A stretch of 64,000 bases of DNA from an uncultured bacterium (GCA_903928345.1 CAIYQO010000135.1:1-64000); one strand, 5' to 3'. Positions 1 through 9,459 are shown, counted from the first letter of the stretch. Numbers and translations: made by a program. The notes: generated from the letters alone by a model not told the origin.

Positions 1-32
1 AAGGTTGTGACAGACACCAGTACGATACCGAT

Positions 33-64
33 TGGGCCGCCATCCATACTGGACAGGCGGCCCA
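33..64. repeat. Short inverted repeat at left edge
   Basis: A 9-bp perfect inverted repeat (TGGGCCGCC / GGCGGCCCA) with a 14-nt loop lies downstream of the AT-rich gene's stop codon. It is not followed by a T-run on either strand, so it is a weak terminator candidate at best. Nothing else is recognised in bases 1-122. Confidence 0.35.
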
Positions 65-122
65 CATGCTTAGAGGAAGATGCGCACAGAAAACCCATCT
101 GGAAAAAAGAGCCGCGGACGGT

Positions 123-941
123 TTATCTAAACTTCAGATTTCTAGTTGGTGTATAATATGTTAATATACAATTGTATGTATTCTTCAATAGGCCACTTAG
201 AAACAATTCAACCCTTATACTTTCCCAGCCATCTGGGTATAAAGTAATGCTTTTTTTGATAATGCCGATCATTGATTTGTCTGGGCAGATAGTGAGATCA
301 ATATTAGATTTGGCTAATGGAAATGACGAGTCAACTTTTAGTGATAAATGAATATATTGAGAAAAGAAGCGATTGGTTGGATTGTGTATTGCAATATTGA
401 TCGGAACTGTTGAACTATTAGCAACGAATGTCAATATTGGTTGATTACTTGCACTTTCACCATTAAGGATAAATGACAATTCCGGCTGGGCTGATATACT
501 AGTCGCACTTGCATTCAAAATTGCCCAACGAACCCATTTCTCAAGCTCGGATACAAGGTATCCAATGTCTTGATATTTAATATGGGGATAATGACTAGTG
601 TCGAACGGTAATTTTGTACCTGTTTTTGCTATGTGTAAAATTCGTTTGTTTAAAGCACGCGCATATCCGAGTTCAAAATATACATTTGGGTTTTCTGAAG
701 ATAATTCAGCAATCACAAAGTCGGCTTTATTAATTTGGTTGTATATACGTTCTACCATATCTTCGTCATAAACTTGCTCGTCGACTCTTTCGCAATAAGC
801 ACCAGCTTTGTGGCAAGCCTCTTTGATGCCAAGTTGATAGATATCCTTATAGATAGGATCAAAAGGCATTATTACAAACGCAAATGTCTTTGGGCTACTC
901 TGTTCTTCTTTACTAGCAGAGAGGAGATCAATCTCGTTCAT
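123..941 (-). CDS. TIR / nucleoside deoxyribosyltransferase-like domain protein
   Basis: Predicted 272-aa cytoplasmic protein. Residues about 20-140 have the flavodoxin-like pattern of TIR and nucleoside 2-deoxyribosyltransferase folds: FVIMPF near residue 22, a helix, then ADFVIAELSSENPNVYFELGYARAL at about 73-97 (the Glu90 region matches the catalytic-acid position of that superfamily). Family members act on NAD or nucleotides, and many bacterial ones are antiphage effectors; that role here is inference. The C-terminal ~120 residues look beta-rich and are not recognised. The start is supported by AAGGAG about 8 nt upstream. The gene begins 16 nt after the smc stop on the same strand, so it could be read with smc. 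Its base composition is strikingly AT-rich compared with every neighbour, which suggests recent acquisition. Confidence 0.75.
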   Translation of the reverse strand: MNEIDLLSASKEEQSSPKTFAFVIMPFDPIYKDIYQLGIKEACHKAGAYCERVDEQVYDEDMVERIYNQINKADFVIAELSSENPNVYFELGYARALNKRILHIAKTGTKLPFDTSHYPHIKYQDIGYLVSELEKWVRWAILNASATSISAQPELSFILNGESASNQPILTFVANSSTVPINIAIHNPTNRFFSQYIHLSLKVDSSFPLAKSNIDLTICPDKSMIGIIKKSITLYPDGWESIRVELFLSGLLKNTYNCILTYYTPTRNLKFR

Positions 942-957
942 ATATACTCCTTGTTTG

Positions 958-3900
958 TTATCCCGTTCCTACCGGCTCCCGATGGTCCGCCAGCCGGACG
1001 CTGACGATCTTCGAGACGCCGGCTTTTTCCATGGTGACGCCGTAGAGGACGTCGGCGGCTTCCATGGTGCCTTTGTTGTGGGTGATGATGAGGAATTGGG
1101 TGTCGCGGGTGAAGTCGCGCAGCACTTCGGAATAGCGGCCCACGTTGGCCTCGTCGAGGGGGGCGTCGATCTCGTCGAGCACCACGAAGGGGCTGGGTTT
1201 GACGCGCAGCATGGCGAGGAGGAGGGCCAGTGCGGTGAGGGCGCGCTCGCCGCCGGAGAGTTGCAGCAGGTTCTGGTTGCGCTTGCCGGGTACGGTGACG
1301 TTGATCTCGATGCCGCTCTCCAGTACGTTGGTCGGGTCGTCGAGCTTCAGCTCGGTGGCGCCGCCGCCGAAGAGGCGCAGGAAAAGATCCTGGAACTCGT
1401 GGGCGATGGCGGCGAAAGCGGTGAGGAACTTCTCCGTGCAGGTGACGTCGATCTCGGTGATCACCTTCACCAGCGTTTCGCGCGCCTCCATGAGGTCGGC
1501 GCGTTGCGTGGTGAGGAAGCCCAGGCGCTCGCGGATGCGGTCGAACTCTTCGATGGCGCCCAGGTTCACCGTGCCCAATTCGTCGATGGCGCCCTGCAGC
1601 TCCTTCAGGCGCACGACCGCCGCGCCACGGTTGTCCACCGGCACGGCGCGTGCCAGCGCCTGATCGGGCGTGAGGCGGTAGTCGTCGAAGAACTGGCCTT
1701 CCAGGAAGCCGAGTTCCGTCTCCACCTGGGTGAAGCGCAGGTCGGCGCGGTGCAGGCGCCCCTGGCATTCCTCGATCGCCTCACGGCGCGCCTTCTGCTC
1801 TTCCAGGTTGGCGGCGATGCGCTCCAGCAGCGCGGTGCGGCGGCCACGGGCGGTATCCAGGTCGCCGGCGGAGCGCGCGTAAGCTTCGCGCTGGCGCAGC
1901 AGCTCTCCGACGGCCTCGCTTTGCTGCACGGCGCCGCGTTCGATCTCCGCCGCGAGGGCGGCGATGGCCTGCGCGTTCTGCGCCAGGCGGGTTTCCAATG
2001 TGTCGCGCAGCTCGGCGGCGCGGCGCGCGGCCTGGGCCTGGGCCTGCGCCTGCCCGCGTGCCTCGGAGAGGGAGAGGCGCAGCGCGGCATAACGCTCGGA
2101 GACACCGTCGCGGGCGCGCTGCTCGCCGGCGAGGGCGCGTTCCGCCTCCGCCACGGCTTCCTCCGCCGTGCGTTGGGCCACTTCCAGCGCGGAGAGCGCT
2201 TCCTGGTGGCGTGTTTCCTCGGCGCGGGCGTCCGCCGTTTCGCGGGCGATCCAGGCGGCTTCCTCGGTCAGCGCGGCGGCGCGTTCTTCGTGGGCGGCGA
2301 TGTCGCGCCCCACGGCGGCCACGGTGCGCTCGGCTTCCGCCACCGCCACCGCGTGCCCCTCGTCGGCTTTCGTCAGCGCGGTCAACTCGGCGTCCAGGCG
2401 TTGCACTTCGGCAGCGGTTTCCTGCCCTTTGCGCGCCAGCGTGTTGGCGGCACGCTCCAGCGCGGCGACCTTCTCCGTCATCTCCAGCAGTTCGCGTTTG
2501 CGTTTCAGCAACCCGCTGCCGCGGCCCTGTGAGCCGCCGGTGATGGCGCGCGCCGGGGTGACTAGTTCGCCTTCCAGCGTCACGATGGACTTCCACCCGC
2601 GCGCACGGTCGGACTTCGCCAGCGCCAGCGCGGCGTCCAGATTCTCCGCCACGATGATGCGCCCGAGCAGGTGCTGGGCGATTCTCGCGTAGCGCGCGTC
2701 GATGCCGATCAGGTCGGTGGCCAGCCCCAGGATGCCCGGCGCCGGAGCGACGTTGGCGCACGGCGACGGATTGATGAGGTCGAGGGGCAGGAAGGTGGCG
2801 CGGCCCGCCTGGTGGCGCTTGAGGAAGGTCACCGCGTCGCGCGCGGCAGCTTCGGTATCCACCACGACATCCTGCAGATTCGCGCCGAGAGCGACCTCCA
2901 CGGCCGTTTCCAGTTGCGCGGGCACGTCCAGCAGCTCGGAGACGGCGGCGAAGTCGCCGCGCAATTGCCCGGCACCCGCCGCGGCCATCACCGCGCGCAC
3001 GCCCGGGAAGTACCCCTCGCGCGACTCTTCCAACTCCTGCAGCGTGCGCTGGCGGGCGCGTACCCCGGCTAATTCTTCGCGCGCGGCGTGCTCGTCGCGG
3101 CGCAGGGAGGCCTGTTTCTCCGCCTGCCCCTGCCGCGCGCGGCTCGCTTCCACCCGTTTCGCAATGCCTTGCTTGCGCGCTTCACTGCGCTCCTGCGCGC
3201 GGGTTTGCGCCTGCGCCAGCGTCTGCCGGCGCTCCGCCAGCCTACCCGCCACTTCGGTCTGCTCGGAGGCGATGCGCGTGGTGCGGCCCTCCGAGGTGCG
3301 CAGCAGCGATTCTACCCGCGCCAGATCGTTGCGCACGCGCGCGGCGGCGTCCAGTGCTTCCAGATACGCGCCCCGGCGCTCCTGAATTGCCTTCGCCCCC
3401 GCGTTCACGGCGGCGGCGGCGCTTTGCAACGCGGTGTCCGTCTCCGCGATCTGCGCCTCGATGCCCGCGATCACTTCACGCAGACGCGCCTGTTCCGCCT
3501 CGGCGGTGGCGATCTCCGCGTCGAACTGCCCGGTCTGGCCCTCCCAATCCGTGCGTTCCGCCTGCAACCGCTCGCGTTCTTTACGCGCATTGGCTTCCTG
3601 CTGCTTGAGCAGCGCCAGCCGGTTCTCCGCCGTCTGCACCGCGGCGGCCAAACGGCCATCCACCCCGCGGCGCTCTTCCAGCTCGTCTTCCATCGCCTGC
3701 AGTTCGGCGCGCAGCGTGGCCTCCGTCACTTCCACCCCGTGCAGGGCGTGGCGCAGCCCCTCCAGCTCCTGCTGCAGCTCACCCTCGCGCTCCTTGGCGC
3801 GGGCCAGGCTGCTCTGCAGGCCTGTGTATTGCGCGACGAGGAGGGAGAGCTGCAAGTCCGTCAACTCGGCGTGGAAGACGCGGTATTCGCGCGCCTTCTC

Positions 3901-4527
3901 CGACTGCTCTGCCAGCGGACCGACCTGCGCTTCCAGCTCCTCGATGATATCGCTCACGCGCAGCAGGTTCAGGCGGGTGGCTTCCAGCTTACGCAGCGTT
4001 TCCTTCTTGCGGGCTTTGTACTTCGTAATCCCCGCAACCTCTTCGAAGAGCGCGCGGCGGTCCTCGGAGCGCGTGGAGAGGATGGCGTCCACCTCGCCCT
4101 GGCTGATGATGGAGTAGGACTGCTTACCGATGCCGGTGTCCATGAAGAGGTCATGCACGTCGCGCAGGCGCACGGGCACGCGGTTAATGAGGTATTCCGA
4201 CTCGCCGGAGCGGAAGACGCGGCGGGTGACGGTGACTTCGGTGTAGTCGGTGGGCAGCGCGCCGTCGGCGTTGTCGAGGGTGATGTGCACCTCGGCCATG
4301 CCCAGCGCCTTGCGCACGTCGGAACCGTTGAAGATGACGTCGGTGGACTTGGCGCTGCGCAGCGACTTCATCGCCGTCTCGCCGAGCACCCACAAAATCG
4401 CGTCGCTGATGTTGCTCTTCCCCGACCCGTTGGGGCCCACAATGGCAACGATGCCGGGGCCGAATTCCAGGTCGGTGCGCTCAGCGAAGGTCTTGAAGCC
4501 GTATAGTTCCAGGCGTTTGAGATACAT
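958..4527 (-). CDS. smc: Chromosome segregation protein SMC
   Basis: Structural maintenance of chromosomes ATPase of 1189 aa, a normal family length. It dimerises and, with ScpA/ScpB, loads onto DNA to compact and segregate chromosomes. The Walker A motif GPNGSGKSN lies at residues 31-39; long coiled coils rich in Ala/Glu/Arg follow; a hinge begins around GYFPGVRAVMAAAG; a second coil leads to the ABC signature LSGGERALTALALL and Walker B FVVLDEIDAPLD near the C-terminus. The ORF track starts 46 codons earlier, but that extension is Arg/Pro-rich and contains the promoter. The start at MYLKRLELYGFKTF is the family's conserved N-terminus. A promoter lies 37-65 nt upstream. No scpA or scpB is next to it. 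Confidence 0.97.
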   Translation of the reverse strand: MYLKRLELYGFKTFAERTDLEFGPGIVAIVGPNGSGKSNISDAILWVLGETAMKSLRSAKSTDVIFNGSDVRKALGMAEVHITLDNADGALPTDYTEVTVTRRVFRSGESEYLINRVPVRLRDVHDLFMDTGIGKQSYSIISQGEVDAILSTRSEDRRALFEEVAGITKYKARKKETLRKLEATRLNLLRVSDIIEELEAQVGPLAEQSEKAREYRVFHAELTDLQLSLLVAQYTGLQSSLARAKEREGELQQELEGLRHALHGVEVTEATLRAELQAMEDELEERRGVDGRLAAAVQTAENRLALLKQQEANARKERERLQAERTDWEGQTGQFDAEIATAEAEQARLREVIAGIEAQIAETDTALQSAAAAVNAGAKAIQERRGAYLEALDAAARVRNDLARVESLLRTSEGRTTRIASEQTEVAGRLAERRQTLAQAQTRAQERSEARKQGIAKRVEASRARQGQAEKQASLRRDEHAAREELAGVRARQRTLQELEESREGYFPGVRAVMAAAGAGQLRGDFAAVSELLDVPAQLETAVEVALGANLQDVVVDTEAAARDAVTFLKRHQAGRATFLPLDLINPSPCANVAPAPGILGLATDLIGIDARYARIAQHLLGRIIVAENLDAALALAKSDRARGWKSIVTLEGELVTPARAITGGSQGRGSGLLKRKRELLEMTEKVAALERAANTLARKGQETAAEVQRLDAELTALTKADEGHAVAVAEAERTVAAVGRDIAAHEERAAALTEEAAWIARETADARAEETRHQEALSALEVAQRTAEEAVAEAERALAGEQRARDGVSERYAALRLSLSEARGQAQAQAQAARRAAELRDTLETRLAQNAQAIAALAAEIERGAVQQSEAVGELLRQREAYARSAGDLDTARGRRTALLERIAANLEEQKARREAIEECQGRLHRADLRFTQVETELGFLEGQFFDDYRLTPDQALARAVPVDNRGAAVVRLKELQGAIDELGTVNLGAIEEFDRIRERLGFLTTQRADLMEARETLVKVITEIDVTCTEKFLTAFAAIAHEFQDLFLRLFGGGATELKLDDPTNVLESGIEINVTVPGKRNQNLLQLSGGERALTALALLLAMLRVKPSPFVVLDEIDAPLDEANVGRYSEVLRDFTRDTQFLIITHNKGTMEAADVLYGVTMEKAGVSKIVSVRLADHREPVGTG

Positions 4528-4563
4528 GGGATGTTCCAACGGCGGAGGCACGCCGTCCGGTAC

Positions 4564-4592
4564 AGTATACGGGAGGGTGGGGGAATTGGCAA
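4564..4592 (-). promoter_or_regulatory. smc promoter (-35/-10)
   Basis: On the minus strand TTGCCA (4587-4592) is followed after exactly 17 nt by TATACT (4564-4569), a good sigma-70-type promoter. The expected transcription start is near 4557, giving a ~30-nt leader before the smc ATG at 4527. The leader has no strong Shine-Dalgarno sequence. Confidence 0.75.
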
Positions 4593-4604
4593 GGCGGGCC
4601 GCCA

Positions 4605-4640
4605 ATCGTACGCGTGCTCGTGCTCGTAATCGTACTCGAA
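4605..4640. repeat. Degenerate hexanucleotide repeat (CGTNCT)
   Basis: The stretch CGTGCTCGTGCTCGTAATCG and its flanks repeat a CGTNCT unit about five times. It lies in the smc upstream region and codes for nothing recognised. Confidence 0.5.
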
Positions 4641-4665
4641 AAGAGTGTGGGGTGGTAATTCTCAT

Positions 4666-4790
4666 GGATGAAAGGGATGGGATGGATGGGGGTATTGTTG
4701 TAGAGGCTTACGGCTGCCGGGATCATGCGCACAAAGTCAGAGGCCAGGAACCCATCTGCTGCCAGATAATCCCATTTATCCCTTTCATCC
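4666..4790. repeat. Intergenic inverted repeat
   Basis: A 13-bp perfect inverted repeat (GGATGAAAGGGAT at 4666-4678, complement at 4778-4790) continues imperfectly inward as further GGAT-like units, forming a potential long hairpin with a ~100-nt loop. It sits in the 362-nt gap between smc and the next minus-strand gene. Apart from this, the hexamer repeat and the smc promoter, nothing is recognised in the gap. Confidence 0.55.
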
Positions 4791-4889
4791 CTGTGAATTA
4801 TCAACCTCCACCGTTACCCGACAACAGATAAGGTTTAAACCGTTCCCCCATCAAGGAAATCTCTTAATCCCCCCAAATCCCGGTTCAGA

Positions 4890-6080
4890 CTACTTCAAAC
4901 TCGCCGGCACGGGCAGGCAGATGCGCACGTGGGTCATGTCCTGCAGGGCGGTGTTGCCCCATTCGGGGAACTTTTTGTTCAGGTCGGGATCGAAGGCGAA
5001 GGCGGGGAGTTCCTGCCAGGGGCCGTTGCTCATGCGCACTTCGATGTGGGTGCGCGAGGTGACGCGGTGCAGCCAGTCGGGCGAAGCGACGTCATCCTCC
5101 GCCCACTCCGGGCGCAGGTAGCCGAGGAAGAGGGGCGCCACGCCTTCCCACGACGGGTCGCGGGCGTCCAGCGGGCCGACCACCATCCACTGGGTCATCG
5201 TGCGCGCGCGGGTCATCTCCGGGCTCATGGCGTGCTCGCGCGGGAGGATCTGGAAGCCGGCGATGGACCCGAAGACGGAGGTGGAGACGTCAATTACCCC
5301 GTTATGGTTGGCGCGCAGCCGGCCCACGCCGGTGTATTGCGTGCCGGTGAAGCGTCCCACGCCTTCCACGGGCTTGAGCACCTGCCCGATGACCGTGCGC
5401 GTGCCGTCCCACGCCTCTTCGGTGATGAAGCCGCCGAAGCGGTTTTCAAATTCGAAGTAGCGCGGGCTGTCCACCGCTTCCATCACCGGAATCACCAGCA
5501 CGTCGCCCTTGTGCGGCACGTAGCCGTCCGTCATACGCGTCAGTTGGGCGCCCGTCTGCAGGTAGATGGGATTGCCGAGGATCGGCGCCCAGTGCCCGCC
5601 GAAGAGGGTGGTGCCGCCGGGGATGTCGGTGTAGATGCTCGCGTCGGGGGACATGAAGGACTGCAACTTGCGCCCGGCTTCCGTCATGTCTTCCTTCGGA
5701 AGTACCGAAAAAACCACCCCACGGTCGGCGGTGGCGTTGTAGCCGGTGCGGATGTGGATGGCGTTGACCGCCGTCGCGCTTACCGCGCCGATGGGCGCCC
5801 ACTTGCTCGCCGTGTACCCATCATTGCTCACCTTTTGCGTAAAAATGACCACGTGGCCGAGAATCGTCCAGGTGGCGCCGCCGTCACGCGAGCCGGAGAT
5901 GGCGCCGCCTTTGTCGTTGACGATACGCACGCGGTAAATCTCCACGCGTTGCGGGTCCTGGTGGCGTTGCACCTCCGGCGAGGGGCCGTGGGTGCGGGCG
6001 GCAGGCACGGGCAGCGGTTCCGCCCACGCGGTGGCGAGCGCGAGGAGGCAGAGGATGACGATGGCGGCACGGATGCCCAT
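4890..6080 (-). CDS. Secreted protein of unknown function
   Basis: Predicted 396-aa exported protein. Residues 1-20 (MGIRAAIVILCLLALATAWA) form a typical signal peptide with likely cleavage after AWA. The mature part contains SGSRDGGATWTILG, a phrase typical of sialidase/BNR-type Asp-box repeats, but only one clear copy is visible, so a propeller is not proven. The rest is mixed beta sequence with many Gly/Trp. GGGAGGA about 10 nt upstream supports the start. It follows the 1092-aa secreted gene on the same strand after about 100 nt, an interval that holds an inverted repeat, so it may have its own promoter. No catalytic motif was recognised. Confidence 0.7.
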   Translation of the reverse strand: MGIRAAIVILCLLALATAWAEPLPVPAARTHGPSPEVQRHQDPQRVEIYRVRIVNDKGGAISGSRDGGATWTILGHVVIFTQKVSNDGYTASKWAPIGAVSATAVNAIHIRTGYNATADRGVVFSVLPKEDMTEAGRKLQSFMSPDASIYTDIPGGTTLFGGHWAPILGNPIYLQTGAQLTRMTDGYVPHKGDVLVIPVMEAVDSPRYFEFENRFGGFITEEAWDGTRTVIGQVLKPVEGVGRFTGTQYTGVGRLRANHNGVIDVSTSVFGSIAGFQILPREHAMSPEMTRARTMTQWMVVGPLDARDPSWEGVAPLFLGYLRPEWAEDDVASPDWLHRVTSRTHIEVRMSNGPWQELPAFAFDPDLNKKFPEWGNTALQDMTHVRICLPVPASLK

Positions 6081-6117
6081 GGCAGAATTCCTCCCTGATG
6101 GTACTTCCGGTGTTATA

Positions 6118-6164
6118 CCCGCCGCGCGAAGCGGTATGCAGAGGTTACCTTTTCGCGCGGCGGG
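6118..6164. repeat. 13-bp inverted repeat between two secreted-protein genes
   Basis: CCCGCCGCGCGAA (6118-6130) and its complement (6152-6164) flank a 21-nt loop. The hairpin lies just downstream of the 1092-aa gene on the minus strand and lacks a T-run, so it could be an attenuating or mRNA-stabilising structure rather than a classical terminator. Confidence 0.55.
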
Positions 6165-6180
6165 GAGTGTTCACGGGTGG

Positions 6181-9100
6181 CTACCCTTTCGGGTCGGTCT
6201 TCTCCGGGCTGCTCGACGCGGAGGGCGCCGACGGGCCGGCATCGTAGTTGTGCTTCACCTCGTCGTCGGTCAGGCAGCGGTCGTGAATGGCCAGCAGGTA
6301 GTAGGTGCCCAGGTAGTTGCGCTGCAGGTCCGTTTCGTTACCGAGGAGCAGCATGGTGTCGGGTGCCCAGGTGTCCGCGCCGAAGTCGAAGGGGGCGGAG
6401 TTGATCGGCACGCCGTTCTTGTAATGCGTGATCTTCTTACCGTCCCAGGTGGCCACCCAGTGGTTGAGCCCGGTGCGGAAGCCCCAGGTGCTGAAGCTGT
6501 GCGGGTCACCGGAGGTGATGGCGCCGTTCATGCCGGAGGTGATGAGGTTTTGCGTGTTCTGGCCGAAGGCGAAGTTGCGCTTCTCCCCGCCGTTCTCCCA
6601 GGCCATGATGCACCCCGCCCACCCGGTGGCCGTGTAGATGGTGTCGGTGGAGATCCAGCATTCGAAGGTGCCGGCGCTGTTTTTGGCGATCCCCATCAGC
6701 TTCGGCACGCCCGTCTCGGTCATCATCGGGTTCGGGCCGCGGTAGGTGAGCCCCTGGCCGGTGACCCAGGTCACGTTGGCGTCCTTGGTCTTCAAGTTGG
6801 CCGGCGCGCCGATCGCGCCGTGATCCTTCACCACGTCGCCGCTGCCCTCGTCGAAGCGGTAGAGGAGCAGCGTGTGGCTGTCGTCACGCTTGAGGCCCGG
6901 GTTGAAGACGTTGGTAGACAGGTGGAAGATCGGCGAGACGTTTTCCCCGTCCGTCGCGGTGATGCGGTACCAGTATTCCCCGGTCTGCGTGGGGGTGAAG
7001 ACCACCTTCGTACCGTCCAGCGCCGGCGCCTTCGCGCCGTCGGGCGCCTGCCCGGTGTCCAGGTGCAGGCTGATCGCCTTGCCGTTGGTGGACCAGGAGT
7101 TGCTGAAGTCCAGCGCCAGCGGGGTGTTCACGTTCGTCCACTCCGGATACCACGGCTGCGCGATCACCACGAAGGGGTCGGTGCGCGGCACGGGCGGGTT
7201 GGTGTAGATGAGGCGGGCGCGTGCAATCGCGATGCCGTTGTCGGTGGTCCAGATACCCGGCACGCCGCCGGTGATGGGTGCCGGGTCGTGGAAGGTGAGG
7301 GCGCACTTGTCGCGCACCCAGAACTCGATCTGATCGCCGCGCTTGTGCAGCGCCAGCTCGAACCAGTTGCGGTGATCCACGCCGCGCTCGGGGGTTTCAT
7401 AGGCGGAGATCGGCGCGGTGGCCACTTCCACCCCGTTGCGGTAGAGCACGATGCGCTTCTTGACGATCTTCCGCCCGTCGGGCAGCGTCAGGTATTCGTT
7501 GGGCACCGGCAGCAGGTAGACGCCCGCGTAGCCGGAGGTGGGGTTGTGCCCGTCGCCGCAGATGGTGATGCACAGGTTGCGGTAGCGGTTGTCGTAGATA
7601 TCGCGCTCGCGCGGGTATTCCATCTTCAAGCCAAGGAAGGCCTCGAAGGTCTGGTCGCCCTCCACGCGGTCCTTATACCAGAGCGTCGCGTTGCCGCGGC
7701 TCCATCCGGCCAGGAAGGACCACATCGGGGCGCAGCTCCAGCGCGTGGTGGGCATCCAGGTGCCGTCGCTCAGCCAGTCCACCGGGGCTTCCGCGAAGGT
7801 GTAGTCCTTCATATTGCGCCCCAGCGCCAGCACGTCGTGAATGAAGGAGAAGCACCCGTCGCCGCTGTAGGCGGGGCGGTAGCCGGTCGGGGTCTGCGTA
7901 TCCGTGGTCTCGATGACCTTTTCGCCGTCCTGCTCCAGCGTCAGCGTCTGCCCGTGGCGCGAGAAGCGGAAGGTGTATTCCACATTCGGCGTGAGCGGCG
8001 CGGCGGAGAGGGCGGTGAGGGCAGTGGTGCCGGCGCCGCGGAAGATGGAATACGTCAGCTTGCCGGTGTCCGGGGCCAGCGCCACCACGGCGCGGTAGCC
8101 GGAACTAACCTCGGTGCCGTTGGCACACAGCGCCAGCGTCAGGTGGCCGCTCTTCGCGTCAAAGGTGCGCACCGTGGCGGTGATCCAGTGGTCGCCGTAG
8201 AAGTCCATCCGGTTCACGTGGTAATAGTACGCCCCCGGCGGGGTGACCCAGTCGCGCTGGTAGGCCGCCCACTCCTGCATGCCCTTGGTATCCGCGGTAA
8301 ACTTCTGGTTGATCTGCGTCTGCTGGTTCTCGGCGATCAGGTCCTTTTTCAGCGTGCGGCCGTAGACGGTCACGTCGTCGAAGATGGCGCCGGTTTTGCC
8401 TTCCGCATAGAGCGCCACGCCGCCGCGCCAGGGGGCGACGCCCTTGACGTTCATCCGCTCGCGCCGGTCGACGAGCACCTTTACGCCGTCCAGACTGGAG
8501 ACGACGGAGAGGTTGTACCACTGCTCGGGGACGAAACCGCCCTTGCTCTCCGCCAGCGGCGTCAGCTCGCCCTTCGCATATTTGTAGAGCATGAGCTTGT
8601 TGCCGGTGTCCGACTTGTCGCCTACCGGCGTCCAGCACGCCAGGATGCCGTGCGTCGGGTCGGTCATGTTCACCAGCACGCCCACCGCGCCGTCGCGCCC
8701 GGGGTGCACGGAGACGGTCATGGTATAGTCTTCCCAGAACGCTTCGCCGGTGGTGCAGAGGGTGGGTCCGCCGTCGGCGCGATGCCCGGCCCACGAGAAG
8801 GGGTTCTGCGCGTAGATGGCGTTGTTGAACTTGTTGACGTTGCCCTTCGGGTCCTTGTCCCAGGCGGAGGCCAGGTCCCACGCGCCTTCGTCGGGGCTCT
8901 TCCAGGCGCCGAACTTCGCTTCGCTCTCCGCGGCGCGCATGAAGTTGTCGGCGAAGACCACCGGCTCCAGGCGCTGAATCTGCGCGTTGTCCACCGTCCA
9001 GCCATGATCCGCCGCCACGCCGGCTGAGTTGCCGGGCAGGCGGGGCACTTCGCCGCGGTAGAAGAGGCTTTGCCCGTGCAGCAGCCCCAGCCAGGAGCCG

Positions 9101-9459
9101 CGGCGCAGTACGGTAAGGGCGTAGGCCGTATCAACGGGGATCGCCACCGGCGCGGTGCCGCACAGGGTGCGTTTGCCCGCCTTCACCGAGACGATGGTGA
9201 TCGCCGTGCGGGTGATGGTGAGTTCGGTGTTGTTCTTCCCGTCCACCCACTCCAACGTCAGGTGCACCGCACTCGCCGCCGGTGTCTTCGCCACGGCCTT
9301 CACCGACAGGCTGCAATCATACAGGTCGGCATCCAGCTCATCGCTGAAGAAGTCCATCGGCGCGGCGTGCGCGCAGAGCGCCGCCAGCAGCCCGAGTATC
9401 ACCAGCGCCGCGCGGAAGATCGACGGGCGCCATACTGCATGAAGATCCTGGTGTTGCAT
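6181..9459 (-). CDS. Large secreted multi-domain lectin-like protein (LamG-type)
   Basis: Predicted 1092-aa exported protein with a signal peptide ending near ALCAHAA (about residue 32). Several concanavalin-A-like jelly-roll regions are suggested: one in the first half (ADNFM to GVLVNM, roughly 165-265, resembling DUF1080-type folds), further ones in the middle, an Ig/PKD-like strand region (FTPTQTGEYWYRITATDG), and a C-terminal LamG-type domain starting near LLLYRFDEGSGD and ending before EVKHNYDAG. Such modules usually bind or cleave carbohydrate, but no catalytic residues could be assigned. It is probably periplasmic or extracellular. The Shine-Dalgarno sequence is weak (GGGGCAGGGG about 11 nt upstream), so the start is less certain than the reading frame. 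Confidence 0.75.
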   Translation of the reverse strand: MQHQDLHAVWRPSIFRAALVILGLLAALCAHAAPMDFFSDELDADLYDCSLSVKAVAKTPAASAVHLTLEWVDGKNNTELTITRTAITIVSVKAGKRTLCGTAPVAIPVDTAYALTVLRRGSWLGLLHGQSLFYRGEVPRLPGNSAGVAADHGWTVDNAQIQRLEPVVFADNFMRAAESEAKFGAWKSPDEGAWDLASAWDKDPKGNVNKFNNAIYAQNPFSWAGHRADGGPTLCTTGEAFWEDYTMTVSVHPGRDGAVGVLVNMTDPTHGILACWTPVGDKSDTGNKLMLYKYAKGELTPLAESKGGFVPEQWYNLSVVSSLDGVKVLVDRRERMNVKGVAPWRGGVALYAEGKTGAIFDDVTVYGRTLKKDLIAENQQTQINQKFTADTKGMQEWAAYQRDWVTPPGAYYYHVNRMDFYGDHWITATVRTFDAKSGHLTLALCANGTEVSSGYRAVVALAPDTGKLTYSIFRGAGTTALTALSAAPLTPNVEYTFRFSRHGQTLTLEQDGEKVIETTDTQTPTGYRPAYSGDGCFSFIHDVLALGRNMKDYTFAEAPVDWLSDGTWMPTTRWSCAPMWSFLAGWSRGNATLWYKDRVEGDQTFEAFLGLKMEYPRERDIYDNRYRNLCITICGDGHNPTSGYAGVYLLPVPNEYLTLPDGRKIVKKRIVLYRNGVEVATAPISAYETPERGVDHRNWFELALHKRGDQIEFWVRDKCALTFHDPAPITGGVPGIWTTDNGIAIARARLIYTNPPVPRTDPFVVIAQPWYPEWTNVNTPLALDFSNSWSTNGKAISLHLDTGQAPDGAKAPALDGTKVVFTPTQTGEYWYRITATDGENVSPIFHLSTNVFNPGLKRDDSHTLLLYRFDEGSGDVVKDHGAIGAPANLKTKDANVTWVTGQGLTYRGPNPMMTETGVPKLMGIAKNSAGTFECWISTDTIYTATGWAGCIMAWENGGEKRNFAFGQNTQNLITSGMNGAITSGDPHSFSTWGFRTGLNHWVATWDGKKITHYKNGVPINSAPFDFGADTWAPDTMLLLGNETDLQRNYLGTYYLLAIHDRCLTDDEVKHNYDAGPSAPSASSSPEKTDPKG

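Noticed and set aside
955-2532. 525-codon plus-strand ORF opposite smc
   Set aside because: It is antisense to a certain smc gene; long antisense ORFs are expected at very high GC, and the translation has no domain or ribosome-binding site.
5992-9027. 1011-codon plus-strand ORF
   Set aside because: Antisense shadow of two secreted-protein genes that have signal peptides; the translation is Arg/Gly/Val-rich without recognisable motifs.
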